Notes under the pieces: generated by a model | The model's database searches: none | The model's input: only the letters and a program-made list of their open reading frames with translations | Told to the model about the DNA's origin: nothing | Made by a program: the position numbers and the translations under genes | In this document: positions 33,401 through 43,043 of the stretch, one piece after another | Numbering within the stretch: position 1 is the stretch's first letter | Layout: the number at the start of each line of letters is the position of its first letter | From: Chitinophagales bacterium | GTDB taxonomy: Bacteria > Bacteroidota > Bacteroidia > Chitinophagales > UBA2359 | NCBI GenBank assembly: GCA_020629005.1 | Contig: JAHDEE010000008.1 | Span: 25,906-70,535 of the forward strand | Direction: 5' to 3' | Length of the DNA stretch: 44,630 bases

Positions 33401-35866
33401 GGAGTAGGGATTTTTGGCTACCATGTAAACATAGTAATCTCCGGGTTCATAGTATGTGTGCGTAGGTCCCACTTCCGTAGAGTTTTGACCATCTCCGAAA
33501 TCCCAATAGTAACCAGTGGCACCGGTGGAATAATTTTGGCCGGTAATGGTAAACGGGGCGCAGCCTTGCAATCCGGGATCAATTTCCATGTCTGCCATCA
33601 AGGAACTAACTTCAAAATCGATCTTGAAAACGCCACCATCCCAATTGGTTGACTGATAGGTAGACCAGGCATTGGGCAAGGTCTGTAAGGGCGAGCCATT
33701 CATACCACTGCAAACAGCCTGATATACGATCCCTTCCGGATTAAATCGACTGGTTCCTCCGTCAACATGCTCGCTCCAACCATAGTAGGTGCCGAATTCT
33801 AAATCCATTGCATATGGAGTCAGCACACCAAGATAGAAGGTGGTAGGCTGCCCAACAGGGAAGCTGCTGTAGTAGGCATCGGGGGATGTAGGCATTCCGG
33901 CTGCCACCTGGAAAGCTGAATAATAAATGTAGTTACAGCGATCTACCATAAATGCTACCGGAGCAAAATCCTGTGTTACAGTGGCCACACCGATATTGGT
34001 TGAGTAGACCAGCTCGTTTAGATTTTTGTCAAAGGCAGCCACAAAGGCACAGGCATCAGGATTAACCACATAGGTGCTGTCCGTGACAGGCATCGGATTA
34101 GATGATTTGCCGATCACATGCAGGTTTTCAAATTCGTCAAGGTCGCAGAGAAAGAGCTGATCGCTTCCGTTGCCACCGTAGAAAGTACTTGCCGTCAGGG
34201 TGTTACCACCTGGGGAGAATTTCACAGCAAATCCATCTGAAATACTACCACCAAAGCCGGTTTGATAACCACCAGAAACTGTTGGGAAATTGCTGCCACC
34301 GGCAACTCCAACCACAAAGAGGCTACCATCCTCTGTCTTTCTGAGTCCTAGCGCTCTATCAGGTCCGTTTTCGCCCAGATAGGAACTCCAGATCAACTGG
34401 CTACAATCGCTGTTAAGCTGAAATACAACCGCATCCTGTGCGGCCCCGGGACCTGTTGGATTAAAGTTGGTGTCAAATGCTCCAGGTGTGACCGGGAAGT
34501 TTGAAGAAGCGCTCAGGGAGGCAACATAGCAGCCCCCGCTCCCATTCAGAATGATTTCAGAGCGAAATTCGTCCGCATTCACGTACTCTTCTACACTAAC
34601 ATTGTTTCCGTCGTCATTGCTTCCGCCAATATAAGTGCTACCCAATAATTGAGTTCCTGTGCTGTTCACCTTTGTGACAACCAGGTCGTAGCCTCCTTGA
34701 TGCGAACCTTGCACAGCATTTGCAGTCACTGGGTAGTTATTGGACCTGGTGGTTCCCACAATGTACAGGTTGAAGGCTTCATCGCAGATCAAACTCATAG
34801 GGTATTCCTCCGCTCCTCCACCAATATAGGTAGCGTAGATCAACTGGCTTCCGGTAGGATTGTATTTGCTGATACCAATATCAACGGCATCCGGATAAGT
34901 GCCGGCAAAGTCAATTTGAAATGCACCTGCAGTAACTGGATATCCTGTTCCGAAGGATCGGTTTCCCGAGTAGATATTTCCGTCGTCATCGAAAGTAGCA
35001 CTGTGTCCATAATCCATATTACCAGAGGTGCCGCTAAGTGTAGCGGCCATGAGTACTGGATCAATAACCAGTTCTTTTGTGCTATCGTAACCTTCCGGAA
35101 AGGTAAAGCTCAGTCTGTTTCCTTTCAAAACATAATTGCAGGGAATCTGAATCTGTTTCCCGTCAACCCATTGGTAGGCAAAAGGCTTCAGCTCCTTCAT
35201 CTGTCCTACCGTGGTCTCGATAACGAGGTCACCGTTCTCCAGGGCCAAAGATTCAGCACCCAGATACTCCACCTCAATGAGATTGGGATCAGCTTTTGGA
35301 CAAACAAGAAAGTCGTACTTAAAATTTCCATCCTTGGTGTATATCAAGGCATCTATGCCTGGGTATACATCGTCATAACTTACAGCGTCGAAAAGTGCTA
35401 CTTCCGGGGCCCATTTTTTGGGGTCATTTCCCAGGAAATAATTGTGGTAAGCGACTTGCTTTTCCAAACCCTTCGGAGAGCTGTTTTGTCCTCCTACAAA
35501 GTTGACCTTATAGGCATGGCCCCTAAGTCTGAGTGGCTCTGCCGAAGCTTTGTGGAAATGACTGTGTTCATGTACTTCGTGTAGATCATCCGGGTGCAGC
35601 AGACTTACCGTGAATCCTACCTCTTCAAGGAACAGGGTGTTGTCTCCCTGAAGAGGTAGTTTGTAAGCAACGTTTTCGTGCCACTGACCTTTGTTCTCAA
35701 TAAACGATAGTGTGTTTTGCTCCTTCGCAGCAGGCGCGTGCTGATGATGATGTGATGCATGGTCATCGGCCATAGCATCAGTTGCGAGCAGAGAAATCCC
35801 TGCAAGCAGGACCATCAGGATGAGGTGTAGATACACCTTCCTCAGGTCCCCCAAATTTTGCGACAT
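30464..35866 (-). CDS. Giant secreted protein with SBBP-type, PKD and 13 Cys repeats and T9SS type B sorting domain
   Basis: An 1800-residue exported protein. A signal peptide is followed by a His-rich stretch (HASHHHQHAP). Residues about 50-270 match the conserved domain starting FIENKGQWHENVAY that often precedes beta-propeller repeats. Residues about 275-740 hold SBBP-type repeats (YATYIGGGAEE, GSTYIGGSNDD). A PKD domain at about 755-825 has YYWDFGDGQNST. Ig-like modules with WSTGST follow at 850-1000. Thirteen tandem ~51-residue repeats with two Cys each span about 1043-1703. The last ~95 residues (FPSAFSPNGDGMNDVF, FDRWGKQIF, GVYVW) are a type B T9SS/gliding-associated sorting domain. 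It is probably a surface adhesin or extracellular fibre-like protein; no enzymatic motif is seen. Gene order and a dedicated terminator suggest a single-gene transcript. Confidence 0.9.
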   Translation of the reverse strand: MSQNLGDLRKVYLHLILMVLLAGISLLATDAMADDHASHHHQHAPAAKEQNTLSFIENKGQWHENVAYKLPLQGDNTLFLEEVGFTVSLLHPDDLHEVHEHSHFHKASAEPLRLRGHAYKVNFVGGQNSSPKGLEKQVAYHNYFLGNDPKKWAPEVALFDAVSYDDVYPGIDALIYTKDGNFKYDFLVCPKADPNLIEVEYLGAESLALENGDLVIETTVGQMKELKPFAYQWVDGKQIQIPCNYVLKGNRLSFTFPEGYDSTKELVIDPVLMAATLSGTSGNMDYGHSATFDDDGNIYSGNRSFGTGYPVTAGAFQIDFAGTYPDAVDIGISKYNPTGSQLIYATYIGGGAEEYPMSLICDEAFNLYIVGTTRSNNYPVTANAVQGSHQGGYDLVVTKVNSTGTQLLGSTYIGGSNDDGNNVSVEEYVNADEFRSEIILNGSGGCYVASLSASSNFPVTPGAFDTNFNPTGPGAAQDAVVFQLNSDCSQLIWSSYLGENGPDRALGLRKTEDGSLFVVGVAGGSNFPTVSGGYQTGFGGSISDGFAVKFSPGGNTLTASTFYGGNGSDQLFLCDLDEFENLHVIGKSSNPMPVTDSTYVVNPDACAFVAAFDKNLNELVYSTNIGVATVTQDFAPVAFMVDRCNYIYYSAFQVAAGMPTSPDAYYSSFPVGQPTTFYLGVLTPYAMDLEFGTYYGWSEHVDGGTSRFNPEGIVYQAVCSGMNGSPLQTLPNAWSTYQSTNWDGGVFKIDFEVSSLMADMEIDPGLQGCAPFTITGQNYSTGATGYYWDFGDGQNSTEVGPTHTYYEPGDYYVYMVAKNPYSCLLADTVGYWLNVSTEGYATDTAYCAGETLRIEMDLNNATYDWSTGSTDSFIDVSEPGTYYVDIVEDFCDRRDYFYVDEISVETDLGADLQFCTQPDAVLSATTPNASYLWSTGSTEQSIQVDQAGSYWVQVSYGNCIDIDTVLVFDYSLPEISLPEAVICEGNNMVIGNNLPADLTYSWDGNASGPLLIVDEAGDHDLYVTNSHCDTNIPLTVTQIANVYNTVEVPVCSNSYYNFSGVTLYPGDEQDFIFASYTGCDSIVTIRAIEKPIYRDTLVLQACAGFNAEFDNTELVIGSVTDFQYSTSFSCDSSYHVSVQGVDVIYNTVDYPTCDGEVTIFQGEEIPAGSSMQFAYTGESGCDSLVTINAALRSIYEEEVQLYTCPETTTEFDGQQYGPGTDLVVPYLSVAGCDSLIHLLVDAYEEYEAEQSYQACEGSNYQYNDLEIPAGSTQLVSYTSINGCDSLITVSIEALAPSFGTYEIPTCEGSTALFEGEELLIGSSTEFFYTSSVGCDSTLTVNITEVPTVYEQAQIDACEGTEAQFQGQNLAIGSFTDFTFQASSGCDSIVTMEVLEISTVYNEAQLHTCEYTEAIFEGESLAIGSFTDFTLTAESGCDSIVTIEVLPWPVYAYDVDLIACDGTTASFDGADLAIGSTTEFNYQTTNNCDSIVTVSVSGVDNYFQTVELYACPQEYAEFDGQEIQEGTTTDFPYLSISDCDSIVQVTVLPYPVYASDLELEACEGMSAAFDGNLLPIGSSTDFHYPTVNNCDSIVTVHVSSISRSYLELTEEACEEDYFNFENVDIPAGESQDFYYSNSEGCDSIVTIHVDPRPTYYTEIDSIICGTDKLLFLGQSIPADEEHTFYLSTASGCDSTIHVSAIAEFPYVAATKFPSAFSPNGDGMNDVFRATNTQNVLSFEMFVFDRWGKQIFATTDPTMGWDGTFKGEPVELGVYVWFCKANIFACGTDKDVMMKGNITVVR
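30755..32738 (-). repeat. Coding repeat region: 13 tandem units of ~51 codons
   Basis: The units diverge in sequence but keep the pattern C-x(5-6)-F-x-G near the start, a G-[ST]-x-[TQ]-[DE]-F segment in the middle and [GN]-C-D-S-[IL]-V-T near the end. The first Cys and the Cys of CDS are about 28 residues apart, and the period is about 51 residues. One disulfide per unit is plausible. The most similar neighbours are units 7 and 8 (both with LAIGSFTDF), consistent with local duplication. Confidence 0.85.
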
Positions 35867-36466
35867 GGCGGTTCTTTAGTCTGAAGTTAGTCTCTTCAGT
35901 GTTATTAAAATTAAGGGGGCACCGTGAAAGGACTGGAGCTGTTTAGGTGATGAGTCGCTTTAGTCTTTAGCAGGAAAGCCGCCTCTTTGCATATGTGAAA
36001 ATACGAAGAAAGAAGCTTCTAAAAGAGCTTGACAACTAAATGGTTAGTTCTTGATTCTAGATAAGAATAACGCTGAATTTTATGTGTAAATTAGTGATAA
36101 ACCATGTTTTGCCTTTGTTATTGATGATTTGGTTTACGCCATTTGTCGGATACTAACATCGTAAATATGCGCGCAAAATGTAATGGTCGCGACAATTTAA
36201 GTTCAATAGAAAGTGTGACCCTGACAAAATTGGGTGATTCGGTGAAATTAAGTTGCTCATAAATTGGAGATTTACAATTCGTTAGCCCAGACGGTACATA
36301 TAGATATTATCTCAGAATAGAGCCTTCCGATAATAAGTTGGTTTCCTCTCTTATTGTGACTTTGCGAAATATTTTCTCTAAGGGAATTGCTTTGCTTATA
36401 AGTGTTTATTTTCGGGCTTCGGAAGGGGAGTCATTTGAGTCCTATCGTATCAATCATCTACAAGCA
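35867..36466. other. Divergent intergenic region upstream of uvrA
   Basis: A 600-base AT-rich gap between the giant surface-protein gene (minus) and uvrA (plus). The uvrA frame is open back to 36338, but that 43-codon extension has no UvrA homology. I find no clear Bacteroidota promoter, no RNA gene and no LexA-type palindrome that I can support. Confidence 0.5.
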
Positions 36467-39319
36467 ATGGCAAAGAAGAACGGCTTACCGCCGATTAGCG
36501 AAGCGGAGATCGAATATCTCAATGTGCATGGAGCCAAGGTCCACAACCTACAGAATATTGATGTAGTTATCCCTCGCAACAAGCTTGTGGTGATCACTGG
36601 AATTAGTGGAAGTGGCAAATCTTCCCTGGCATTTGATACTATATATCAGGAAGGGCAACGGAGATTTATGGATAGTCTGTCAGCCTATGCACGGCAGTTT
36701 CTTGGTAAAATGGAGCGGCCGGACATGGAGAAGATTACAGGCTTGAGTCCCGTAATTTCGATCGAACAAAAGACGACAGGCCGAAGCCCCAGATCGACGG
36801 TTGGTACGGTAACGGAATTGTATGACTTTCTCCGCTTGCTCTTTGCCAGAGCCGGCGAGGCTTACTCTTTCATCTCAGGAGAAAAGATGGTTCGTTTTAC
36901 CGAGCAGCAAATTATAGATCATATATTTGACAATTACGAAGATAAAAAAATTGCAATTCTATCCCCTGTCGTAAAAGGACGTAAGGGGCATTACCGGGAT
37001 TTGTTTGAGCAGATCCGAAAGCAGGGATACCTCAAAGTTCGAGTAGATGGAGAAGTCTTAGATGTGGTGCCGAAAATGCAGGTAGATCGCTACAAAATAC
37101 ACGACATCGAGACAGTGATTGACCGATTTGCAGTACGAGAACAGATTCGAGCTCGACTTTCATCTGCTATCGCAAGTGCACTTACGCTGGGAAAAGGAGT
37201 AGTGATGGTCATGGATCACGAAACTGGTGAAGTAGCCAGCTTTAGTCGCAACTTGATGGACCCGATAAACGGAATCTCTTATCAGGAACCATCACCCTTC
37301 ACTTTCTCCTTCAATAGCCCTTACGGGTACTGCCCATCCTGCAAGGGACTTGGTCTGGTCTATGATACGGACCTGGATAGAATACTTCCCGATCGAAGCA
37401 AGAGTATAAATGAGAAAGCCATCGCCCCTATGGGTGAGGTGAAAAAGAACTATAGTTATCAACGTCTTGAAAAAATCGTTTCTTCTTACGGATATGATTT
37501 TGACACGCCGCTCAAAAAGTTCTCGAAGAAGGCGATCAATTACATACTATACGGCAAAGAAGATCCAACGAAGGACACTGAAGCACAAAAGGGCAAAAAG
37601 AAGGAAGCATACGAAGGATTGTGCAACACCTTGATGCGTTGCTTTGCAGACCCACCAAGCAGTGGATTGAAGAACTGGGCCTGGCACTATTTGATGCAAT
37701 TGCCCTGTGAAGAATGCCAGGGTACAAGACTAAAGAAATCATCCTTGTACTTCAAAATTGACGATAAGAATATCTCCGAGCTCTGCGCTATGGATATAGT
37801 TAGCTTCAGAGGCTGGTTAGAGGGCCTGGACAAGCGTTTGAACAAAAGACAGGCCATCATAGCCAGAGACATTTTGAAGGAGCTGCGTGCCCGTATTGAC
37901 TTCCTGCTTGATGTTGGCTTGGGTTATCTTTCGCTGGACAGACCTGCGCGAACTCTTTCAGGTGGTGAATCTCAGCGCATCAGACTCGCTACACAAATAG
38001 GCTCGCAGTTGGTGGGAATTACTTACGTACTGGATGAGCCTAGCATCGGCTTACATCCGCGGGACAACGAAAGACTGATAAGAGCCCTGCAGGAGCTTGT
38101 AGAAGCGGGTAACACCGTATTGGTTGTAGAGCATGACAAAGACATCATGATGGCTGCCGACTATGTAATTGATCTTGGTCCGGGAGCTGGCGTGAAGGGA
38201 GGGCAGATTGTTGGACAAGGCAGTCCAAAGCAGTTCAGAGGCCTGAAAACATTGACAGCATCTTATCTGCGAGAAGAAAAGGAAGTGCCAATTCCTGGCA
38301 AGCGGAGAGAGGGTAATGGTGGCAAGCTCAAAGTTGTTGGAGCAACCGGCAACAATCTGAAAAATATCAATGTTGAGTTTCCATTAGGAAAAATGATTTG
38401 CGTTACTGGAGTTTCTGGGAGTGGCAAATCCAGTCTGATCAATGAGACATTGTACCCAGTGCTCCATACTCATGTCTACAAGGCACGAAGAAAACCGCTG
38501 CCACATAAGACAGTGGAGGGGCTCGAATTGATCGACAAAGTGATCGAGATTGACCAGTCACCAATAGGCCGAACTCCGCGTTCGAATCCGGCTACCTACA
38601 TCGGCGTCTTTACAGATATTCGCAACCTCTTCACAATTACCCCAGAGGCCAAAATCCGAGGCTACAAAGCTGGTCGTTTCTCTTTCAATGTAAAAGGCGG
38701 CAGGTGTGAGGAGTGCCAGGGTGGAGGCATGAGAGTCATAGAAATGAATTTTCTCCCAGATGTTTATGTGCAATGTGATAAATGCATGGGCAGGAGATAT
38801 AATCGTGAGACTCTGGAGATTCGATACAAAGGCAAATCGATTAACGATGTCTTAAACATGTCTGTTGATGAGGCTGTCGAATTCTTTGAGCCAGTACCGA
38901 ACATCTTTAAGAAGTTATCTACGCTGCAGAGTGTGGGATTGGGATATATCACCTTAGGCCAACAAGCAACAACCCTGAGTGGGGGGGAAGCGCAGAGAGT
39001 GAAGCTTTCTTCGGAATTGCGTAAAAAGGGAACTGGCAAGACCATTTATATACTGGACGAGCCCACCACCGGATTGCACTTCGAAGATATTCGCATCTTA
39101 ATGGAGGCACTGCAAAAGTTGGTGGATAAGGGAAACACGGTGATCATTATTGAGCACAACCTGGATGTGATCAAGGTGGCCGATCATATCATCGATTTGG
39201 GCCCTGAAGGTGGAGTAGGTGGAGGCAAGATAGTAGCTCAAGGAACCCCTGAAAAGGTGGCTAAATCTAAGAAGAGTCTCACTGCCAGATTTCTGGCTGC
39301 TGAGCTCAAAAAAGGATAG
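36467..39319 (+). CDS. uvrA: Excinuclease ABC subunit A (UvrA)
   Basis: A 950-residue nucleotide-excision-repair protein that, with UvrB, scans DNA for bulky lesions and loads UvrB. Two ABC ATPase modules are present. The first has the Walker A motif GISGSGKSS with K51, then [12 protein letters not shown] and [14 protein letters not shown]; the second has GVSGSGKSS near residue 650, then [15 protein letters not shown] and [14 protein letters not shown]. Zinc-binding CxxC pairs are visible in CPSCKG and CEECQG (first module) and in CEECQGGG and CDKCMGRR (second module). SPRSTVGT and [10 protein letters not shown] are the conserved signature-II-region loops. Length matches the family when started at the ATG at 36467. 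Confidence 0.97.
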   Translation: MAKKNGLPPISEAEIEYLNVHGAKVHNLQNIDVVIPRNKLVVITGISGSGKSSLAFDTIYQEGQRRFMDSLSAYARQFLGKMERPDMEKITGLSPVISIEQKTTGRSPRSTVGTVTELYDFLRLLFARAGEAYSFISGEKMVRFTEQQIIDHIFDNYEDKKIAILSPVVKGRKGHYRDLFEQIRKQGYLKVRVDGEVLDVVPKMQVDRYKIHDIETVIDRFAVREQIRARLSSAIASALTLGKGVVMVMDHETGEVASFSRNLMDPINGISYQEPSPFTFSFNSPYGYCPSCKGLGLVYDTDLDRILPDRSKSINEKAIAPMGEVKKNYSYQRLEKIVSSYGYDFDTPLKKFSKKAINYILYGKEDPTKDTEAQKGKKKEAYEGLCNTLMRCFADPPSSGLKNWAWHYLMQLPCEECQGTRLKKSSLYFKIDDKNISELCAMDIVSFRGWLEGLDKRLNKRQAIIARDILKELRARIDFLLDVGLGYLSLDRPARTLSGGESQRIRLATQIGSQLVGITYVLDEPSIGLHPRDNERLIRALQELVEAGNTVLVVEHDKDIMMAADYVIDLGPGAGVKGGQIVGQGSPKQFRGLKTLTASYLREEKEVPIPGKRREGNGGKLKVVGATGNNLKNINVEFPLGKMICVTGVSGSGKSSLINETLYPVLHTHVYKARRKPLPHKTVEGLELIDKVIEIDQSPIGRTPRSNPATYIGVFTDIRNLFTITPEAKIRGYKAGRFSFNVKGGRCEECQGGGMRVIEMNFLPDVYVQCDKCMGRRYNRETLEIRYKGKSINDVLNMSVDEAVEFFEPVPNIFKKLSTLQSVGLGYITLGQQATTLSGGEAQRVKLSSELRKKGTGKTIYILDEPTTGLHFEDIRILMEALQKLVDKGNTVIIIEHNLDVIKVADHIIDLGPEGGVGGGKIVAQGTPEKVAKSKKSLTARFLAAELKKG

Positions 39320-39324
39320 GGCCA

Positions 39325-39343
39325 CTCATTCGAGACGAATGAG
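39325..39343. terminator. Hairpin between convergent uvrA and the PorE-like gene
   Basis: CTCATTCG-AGA-CGAATGAG is a perfect 8-bp stem six bases after the uvrA stop. No T run follows on either strand, so it may block 3'-end decay or terminate only weakly. Confidence 0.45.
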
Positions 39344-39388
39344 CAGCCCATTATCCATTCAACAACTCAACATCGATTTAAAAACGGA

Positions 39389-42310
39389 CTATTTGCCTGC
39401 GCGTAATCCGTTTTGGTAGGTAACGATAAAGGAATCGTAGAAACCTCTTTCCGTTACCTGGTTTTTTATAGATTCTGCAGTGCCGCGATCCGAGAATGGC
39501 CCCAGAACAATTCTGGTGATTCCCGAAGTTGTACTTTCGCTGTCAATCATTCCCAGATCCGAGAGTGAGTCAAATCTGCTCATATCCGGAGTTCGGAATG
39601 CGCCTAATTGAATTTTATACTCGGTTGATCCATCATAGGTGATAGGTTCCGCACTGGTTGTCGTTGAAGCCGAACCAGAAATATTATCAAAATAAGTGGT
39701 TCCTGAGGCTCCGGTATCAGAGCTCGTTCCTCCTGTGTAGGAGGTATCATCGTAAGTGGTCGTGCTGATATTGGTTGAACTAGTATTAGAATTACCTCCG
39801 GTGAGGAGGTTTCCTTTACCAAAGTATCTAGGTACAGAGTACAAAACCTTTGAATTGTATCCGATCACTTTGAATTCTGTTCTACGGTTTTCCTGATGCT
39901 TTGATGAAGAACAAGAAACCCCATCAGAACATTCATTGACCAACTGAGTTTCTCCATATCCTGTTGGAACCATCTTTTCAGCTTTGATACCTTTAGAGAT
40001 CAAGAAATCAACTGCGGCTTGTGCTCTTCGCTGAGACAGATCAAAATTGTATTCGTGATCTCCCCGACTATCGGTATGTGAGCCAAGCTCCACCGTGATG
40101 CCCGGGTTTTGATATAGGAACTGAACGACTTTCTCTAACTCTCCTTCAGCATCTGATCGAATTTCGGCTTTGTCGAAGTCGTAGTAGATGTGATTGAGAT
40201 CGATACCGTAGTCCGTTAGCAGGTCGCTGGTGATGTCTACACCCGGAATCTCACCTCCAGGATAACCAGTGCCAGTTCCATCGCCCCAACTACCGTCACC
40301 AGTTCCGGTGCCGCCTTCGCCGAGACTATCCCAACCGGTACCACTTCCTGTGCCATCTCCGGTCCCTGTACCATCGCCAAACTCGCCTCCGGTTCCGTCT
40401 TCTCCTAATCCAGTTCTGCTACCGTCTCCAGTACCCCAGGGATCATCCCCAGTACCGGTCTCACCCAATTCCTTTGGTATCGTCCTTAGGTCAAAGTCCA
40501 TCGGGATGTCTTTCAGTAGTTCTGAACTACAATCAACGCCCTTGGTAGAAATGTTTTTCGAGGCAGTAAGCACATATTCTCCAGATACAAAGATCACATA
40601 ATCAGTCTCCGGGTCTACCTCAAAGAAGTAACTTCCATCTACTTCCGTGGTAGTTGCTTTTTCGAAATCGGTTTCGGCGTTGACAAGGCGAACTGTGAGG
40701 CCTTCGATCGGCTCCGCAGTTTCTTTGTCGGTCACGACACCGCTGACCACGCATTTGTCAGATAAGAAATCTTTGGCAGGGCACACAGGTACTTTGACCT
40801 CTACGCTTTCGCCAGATAATCCTACTGTATTCACTTTCTGGTTGCCCTCAGAGAAGTTGGCTTTCGAAGCGATCACGGTGTAGGTTTTGCCCGCTTCAAT
40901 CGGGAAGGTAAAAGCACCGTCTGCATAGGTTGTAAACTCTTGCATGACTACTTCGTTTTCCAGTAATTGTACCACAGCCCCTTCAATCGGGTCTTGTGTT
41001 TCACACTGAACAACAACACCATTGATCATGAAGGTGGCTTTGTTGAAGGCATAGATGTCGTCATCCCCTTTTCCGCCGGCACGATTAGAAGAAAAATATC
41101 CTTCTTCATTTTCACCATCAATGATGTAGCCAAAGTCATCGGCATTTGTATTGATTGGGTATCGAAGGTTTTCCGGAGGTGTCCATACTCCTTCCATGTT
41201 TTTGGAAGAGAAGATGTCCAGGCCACCTAATCCCGGTAATGCATCAGAGGCGAAGTAGAGCGTTCCGTCTTCTGCGAGGAAAGGAAACATTTCCCGTCCT
41301 TCGGTATTGATTTCCGGTCCTAAATTTTCAGGGGAACCCCAGCTGTCACCCGTTTTGTAGCTGACATAGATATCTGTTTCCCCATAGCCGCCTGGCATAT
41401 CCGACACGAAATAGAGTGCCTGCCCATCAGCACTAAGTGCAGGGTGCCCACAAGAAAACATATCATTATTGAAAGGCAGCTCCTTGATGTCCGCCCACTT
41501 GTCACCTTTCCATCTGGCTTCAAAGATTTTGAGTTTGATTACCCCTTCTTCATCCTTGCCTTTTCGGCCTTTGAAGTAATTGTCTCGGGTAAAATACATC
41601 ACAGAGTGATCCTTGCTGAAGGTAACTGTTCCTTCGTGCATCCAAGTGTTCAACTCCCCTTTAAAGAATTTAGGCGTACCTAATGCCGTAGGATCTTCCT
41701 GACCTTCACGTTCGGCCAAATACAGGTCAAGAAAAGGCTTGCCAGTCCAATTGTACATTTTGTCTTTGAACTGCATGCCACGAGCAGAAGCAAATACCAG
41801 ACCCTTGTCTTTATAAAATGCCGGGCCAAAGTCCGATTCTGCGGAGTTGATACTCAGATTCGTGATCGTATAGATGCTGGGATCTGTGAGAAAGAATTCT
41901 GCCATACTGCAGGCCTCTTCTTGCCTGAGCCCTCTGGTATCAGCTGGAACCAAATGAGAATACTCGAGAAACATCTGGCGAGCTTCCTCAAATTTCCCAT
42001 TGGCTTTAAGTGCATACCCGTAATGGAGTTTGTTAATGTCATCACTTTCACTAAGATCAACGACCTGTGAGTACCAGTATTCCGCATCAAGCGGACGATT
42101 CATCATCCGGTAGCATTCCGCCAACTTTATCTTGGCTTCAGGGCTGTCTTCTTTAGCCAAAATCTTCTTATATGCTTCCGCAGCCTCCGGATAGGAGAAC
42201 TTTTCGAAGAGTTTGTTGGCCTTCCGAAGCTTGCCGTCTTGTGCCTGTGCCGGTTGAAAGGCCAAAGCGAGTAAAAGAATGACTGGTATAATCCAATTAC
42301 TTGTTTTCAT
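39389..42310 (-). CDS. PorE-like TPR/beta-propeller/OmpA protein with C-terminal SPOR domain
   Basis: A 973-residue exported protein with the layout of PorE, the T9SS-associated peptidoglycan-binding protein. The signal peptide ends near PAQAQ. TPR repeats lie at about 25-130 (KANKLFEKFSYPEAAEAYKK). PD40/WD40-like propeller blades lie at about 150-410 (GHPALSADGQALYFVSD, MFPFLAEDGTLYFASD). Two carboxypeptidase-regulatory-like beta domains follow, then a Gly/Thr/Asp-rich linker (about 617-682). An OmpA-like domain at about 707-820 has the peptidoglycan-contacting Asp and Arg in GSHTDSRGD and LSQRRA. A Ser/Thr-rich linker and a SPOR domain (YKIQLGAF, RIVLGPFSDRGTAESI) end the protein. The SPOR domain is an addition to the usual PorE plan. 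The ATG at 42346 is an alternative start with a longer leader. Confidence 0.88.
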   Translation of the reverse strand: MKTSNWIIPVILLLALAFQPAQAQDGKLRKANKLFEKFSYPEAAEAYKKILAKEDSPEAKIKLAECYRMMNRPLDAEYWYSQVVDLSESDDINKLHYGYALKANGKFEEARQMFLEYSHLVPADTRGLRQEEACSMAEFFLTDPSIYTITNLSINSAESDFGPAFYKDKGLVFASARGMQFKDKMYNWTGKPFLDLYLAEREGQEDPTALGTPKFFKGELNTWMHEGTVTFSKDHSVMYFTRDNYFKGRKGKDEEGVIKLKIFEARWKGDKWADIKELPFNNDMFSCGHPALSADGQALYFVSDMPGGYGETDIYVSYKTGDSWGSPENLGPEINTEGREMFPFLAEDGTLYFASDALPGLGGLDIFSSKNMEGVWTPPENLRYPINTNADDFGYIIDGENEEGYFSSNRAGGKGDDDIYAFNKATFMINGVVVQCETQDPIEGAVVQLLENEVVMQEFTTYADGAFTFPIEAGKTYTVIASKANFSEGNQKVNTVGLSGESVEVKVPVCPAKDFLSDKCVVSGVVTDKETAEPIEGLTVRLVNAETDFEKATTTEVDGSYFFEVDPETDYVIFVSGEYVLTASKNISTKGVDCSSELLKDIPMDFDLRTIPKELGETGTGDDPWGTGDGSRTGLGEDGTGGEFGDGTGTGDGTGSGTGWDSLGEGGTGTGDGSWGDGTGTGYPGGEIPGVDITSDLLTDYGIDLNHIYYDFDKAEIRSDAEGELEKVVQFLYQNPGITVELGSHTDSRGDHEYNFDLSQRRAQAAVDFLISKGIKAEKMVPTGYGETQLVNECSDGVSCSSSKHQENRRTEFKVIGYNSKVLYSVPRYFGKGNLLTGGNSNTSSTNISTTTYDDTSYTGGTSSDTGASGTTYFDNISGSASTTTSAEPITYDGSTEYKIQLGAFRTPDMSRFDSLSDLGMIDSESTTSGITRIVLGPFSDRGTAESIKNQVTERGFYDSFIVTYQNGLRAGK
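40265..40460 (-). repeat. Low-complexity Gly/Thr/Asp linker-coding repeat
   Basis: Within the PorE-like gene, a stretch of roughly 65 codons reads mostly as permutations of GTGDG and GTGSG with occasional W, L and E. The underlying DNA is an imperfect tandem repeat of about 6-18 bases. It separates the beta domains from the OmpA domain and is probably a flexible linker, perhaps calcium-binding because of the regular Asp. Confidence 0.7.
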
Positions 42311-43043
42311 ACCAATTAATTTATGTGAGTTATTGAATAGTTTCATCTTGTAGTTGGCTTGTCCTGTAGTGTCGCCACTGTTTGCACTTTCCTCATTTTA
42401 TACATTCTACCTCAGACATACCAGGCTTTAGCAATGAAGCTCTATTTGTGCTCATTCAGTCCGACATTGTCAGCATTGCTATTCACCTTGACTATAGCAT
42501 AAATGATCACAACACAGTAATTGGCAAAAATGATACCAAAAACGCCATTCATTAATGCTGCCGGCAGCGCCACAAGCCTATTTGCTGCTGCACGGCTTTA
42601 GGAACGGATGACATATGTTGGTTTGCGTAATGCGGTAGTGTTTGATTTTCAATAGATGCCATACATTGGTTGAATCTCTTTTGCTTTGGAAGAAGTTATT
42701 GTCCCCAGTTGAAATTTATTTTAGCGCCTACAAAAGTATCGGAAAGTTAAAACATTTCCCGCCACTTTTAGATGTACAAATCTCATGAATCAGCAGTATA
42801 ATAGGATACATTCGGAGAATTTATGGTCAAATCATTCTAAATCAGGCTTCTAGTGTGCCTTAACTCACTACCGAGAATGCCAAAAATCCGGCAATGGAAC
42901 TTCTGTGCTCGTCAAGGTTGTTCGCTATAATACCCATTTATGCTAAATTGCATCCTGAACGATATTAAGTATTAGTGACAGTTGGTTCGGCCCGAGAAAA
43001 TCAAGGGCTACAGCTGTCTTATTTAAAAATTTTTGATCAACCT
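42311..43043. other. Divergent intergenic region upstream of lysS
   Basis: A 733-base noncoding gap between the PorE-like gene (minus) and lysS (plus). The lysS frame is open back to 42975, but those codons do not match the family. A perfect 12-bp palindrome GCTGCCGGCAGC lies at 42557-42568. A minus-strand TACTTTTG fits the Bacteroidota -7 box near 42730 but lacks a -33 element and is ~420 bases from the gene. I see no tRNA or other RNA gene. Confidence 0.45.

Noticed and set aside
34649-35584. 311-codon plus-strand open frame opposite the giant surface-protein gene
   Set aside because: It is antisense to a frame with clear domains and a sorting signal; its own translation has no recognisable motif or signal peptide.
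36338-36466. N-terminal 43-codon extension of UvrA
   Set aside because: UvrA homologues start near MAKKNG-type sequence; the extension would give an atypical hydrophobic leader on a cytoplasmic protein.
40269-40601. Proline-rich plus-strand frame (PVPSPVP repeats)
   Set aside because: It is the reverse complement of the Gly/Thr/Asp linker of the PorE-like protein.
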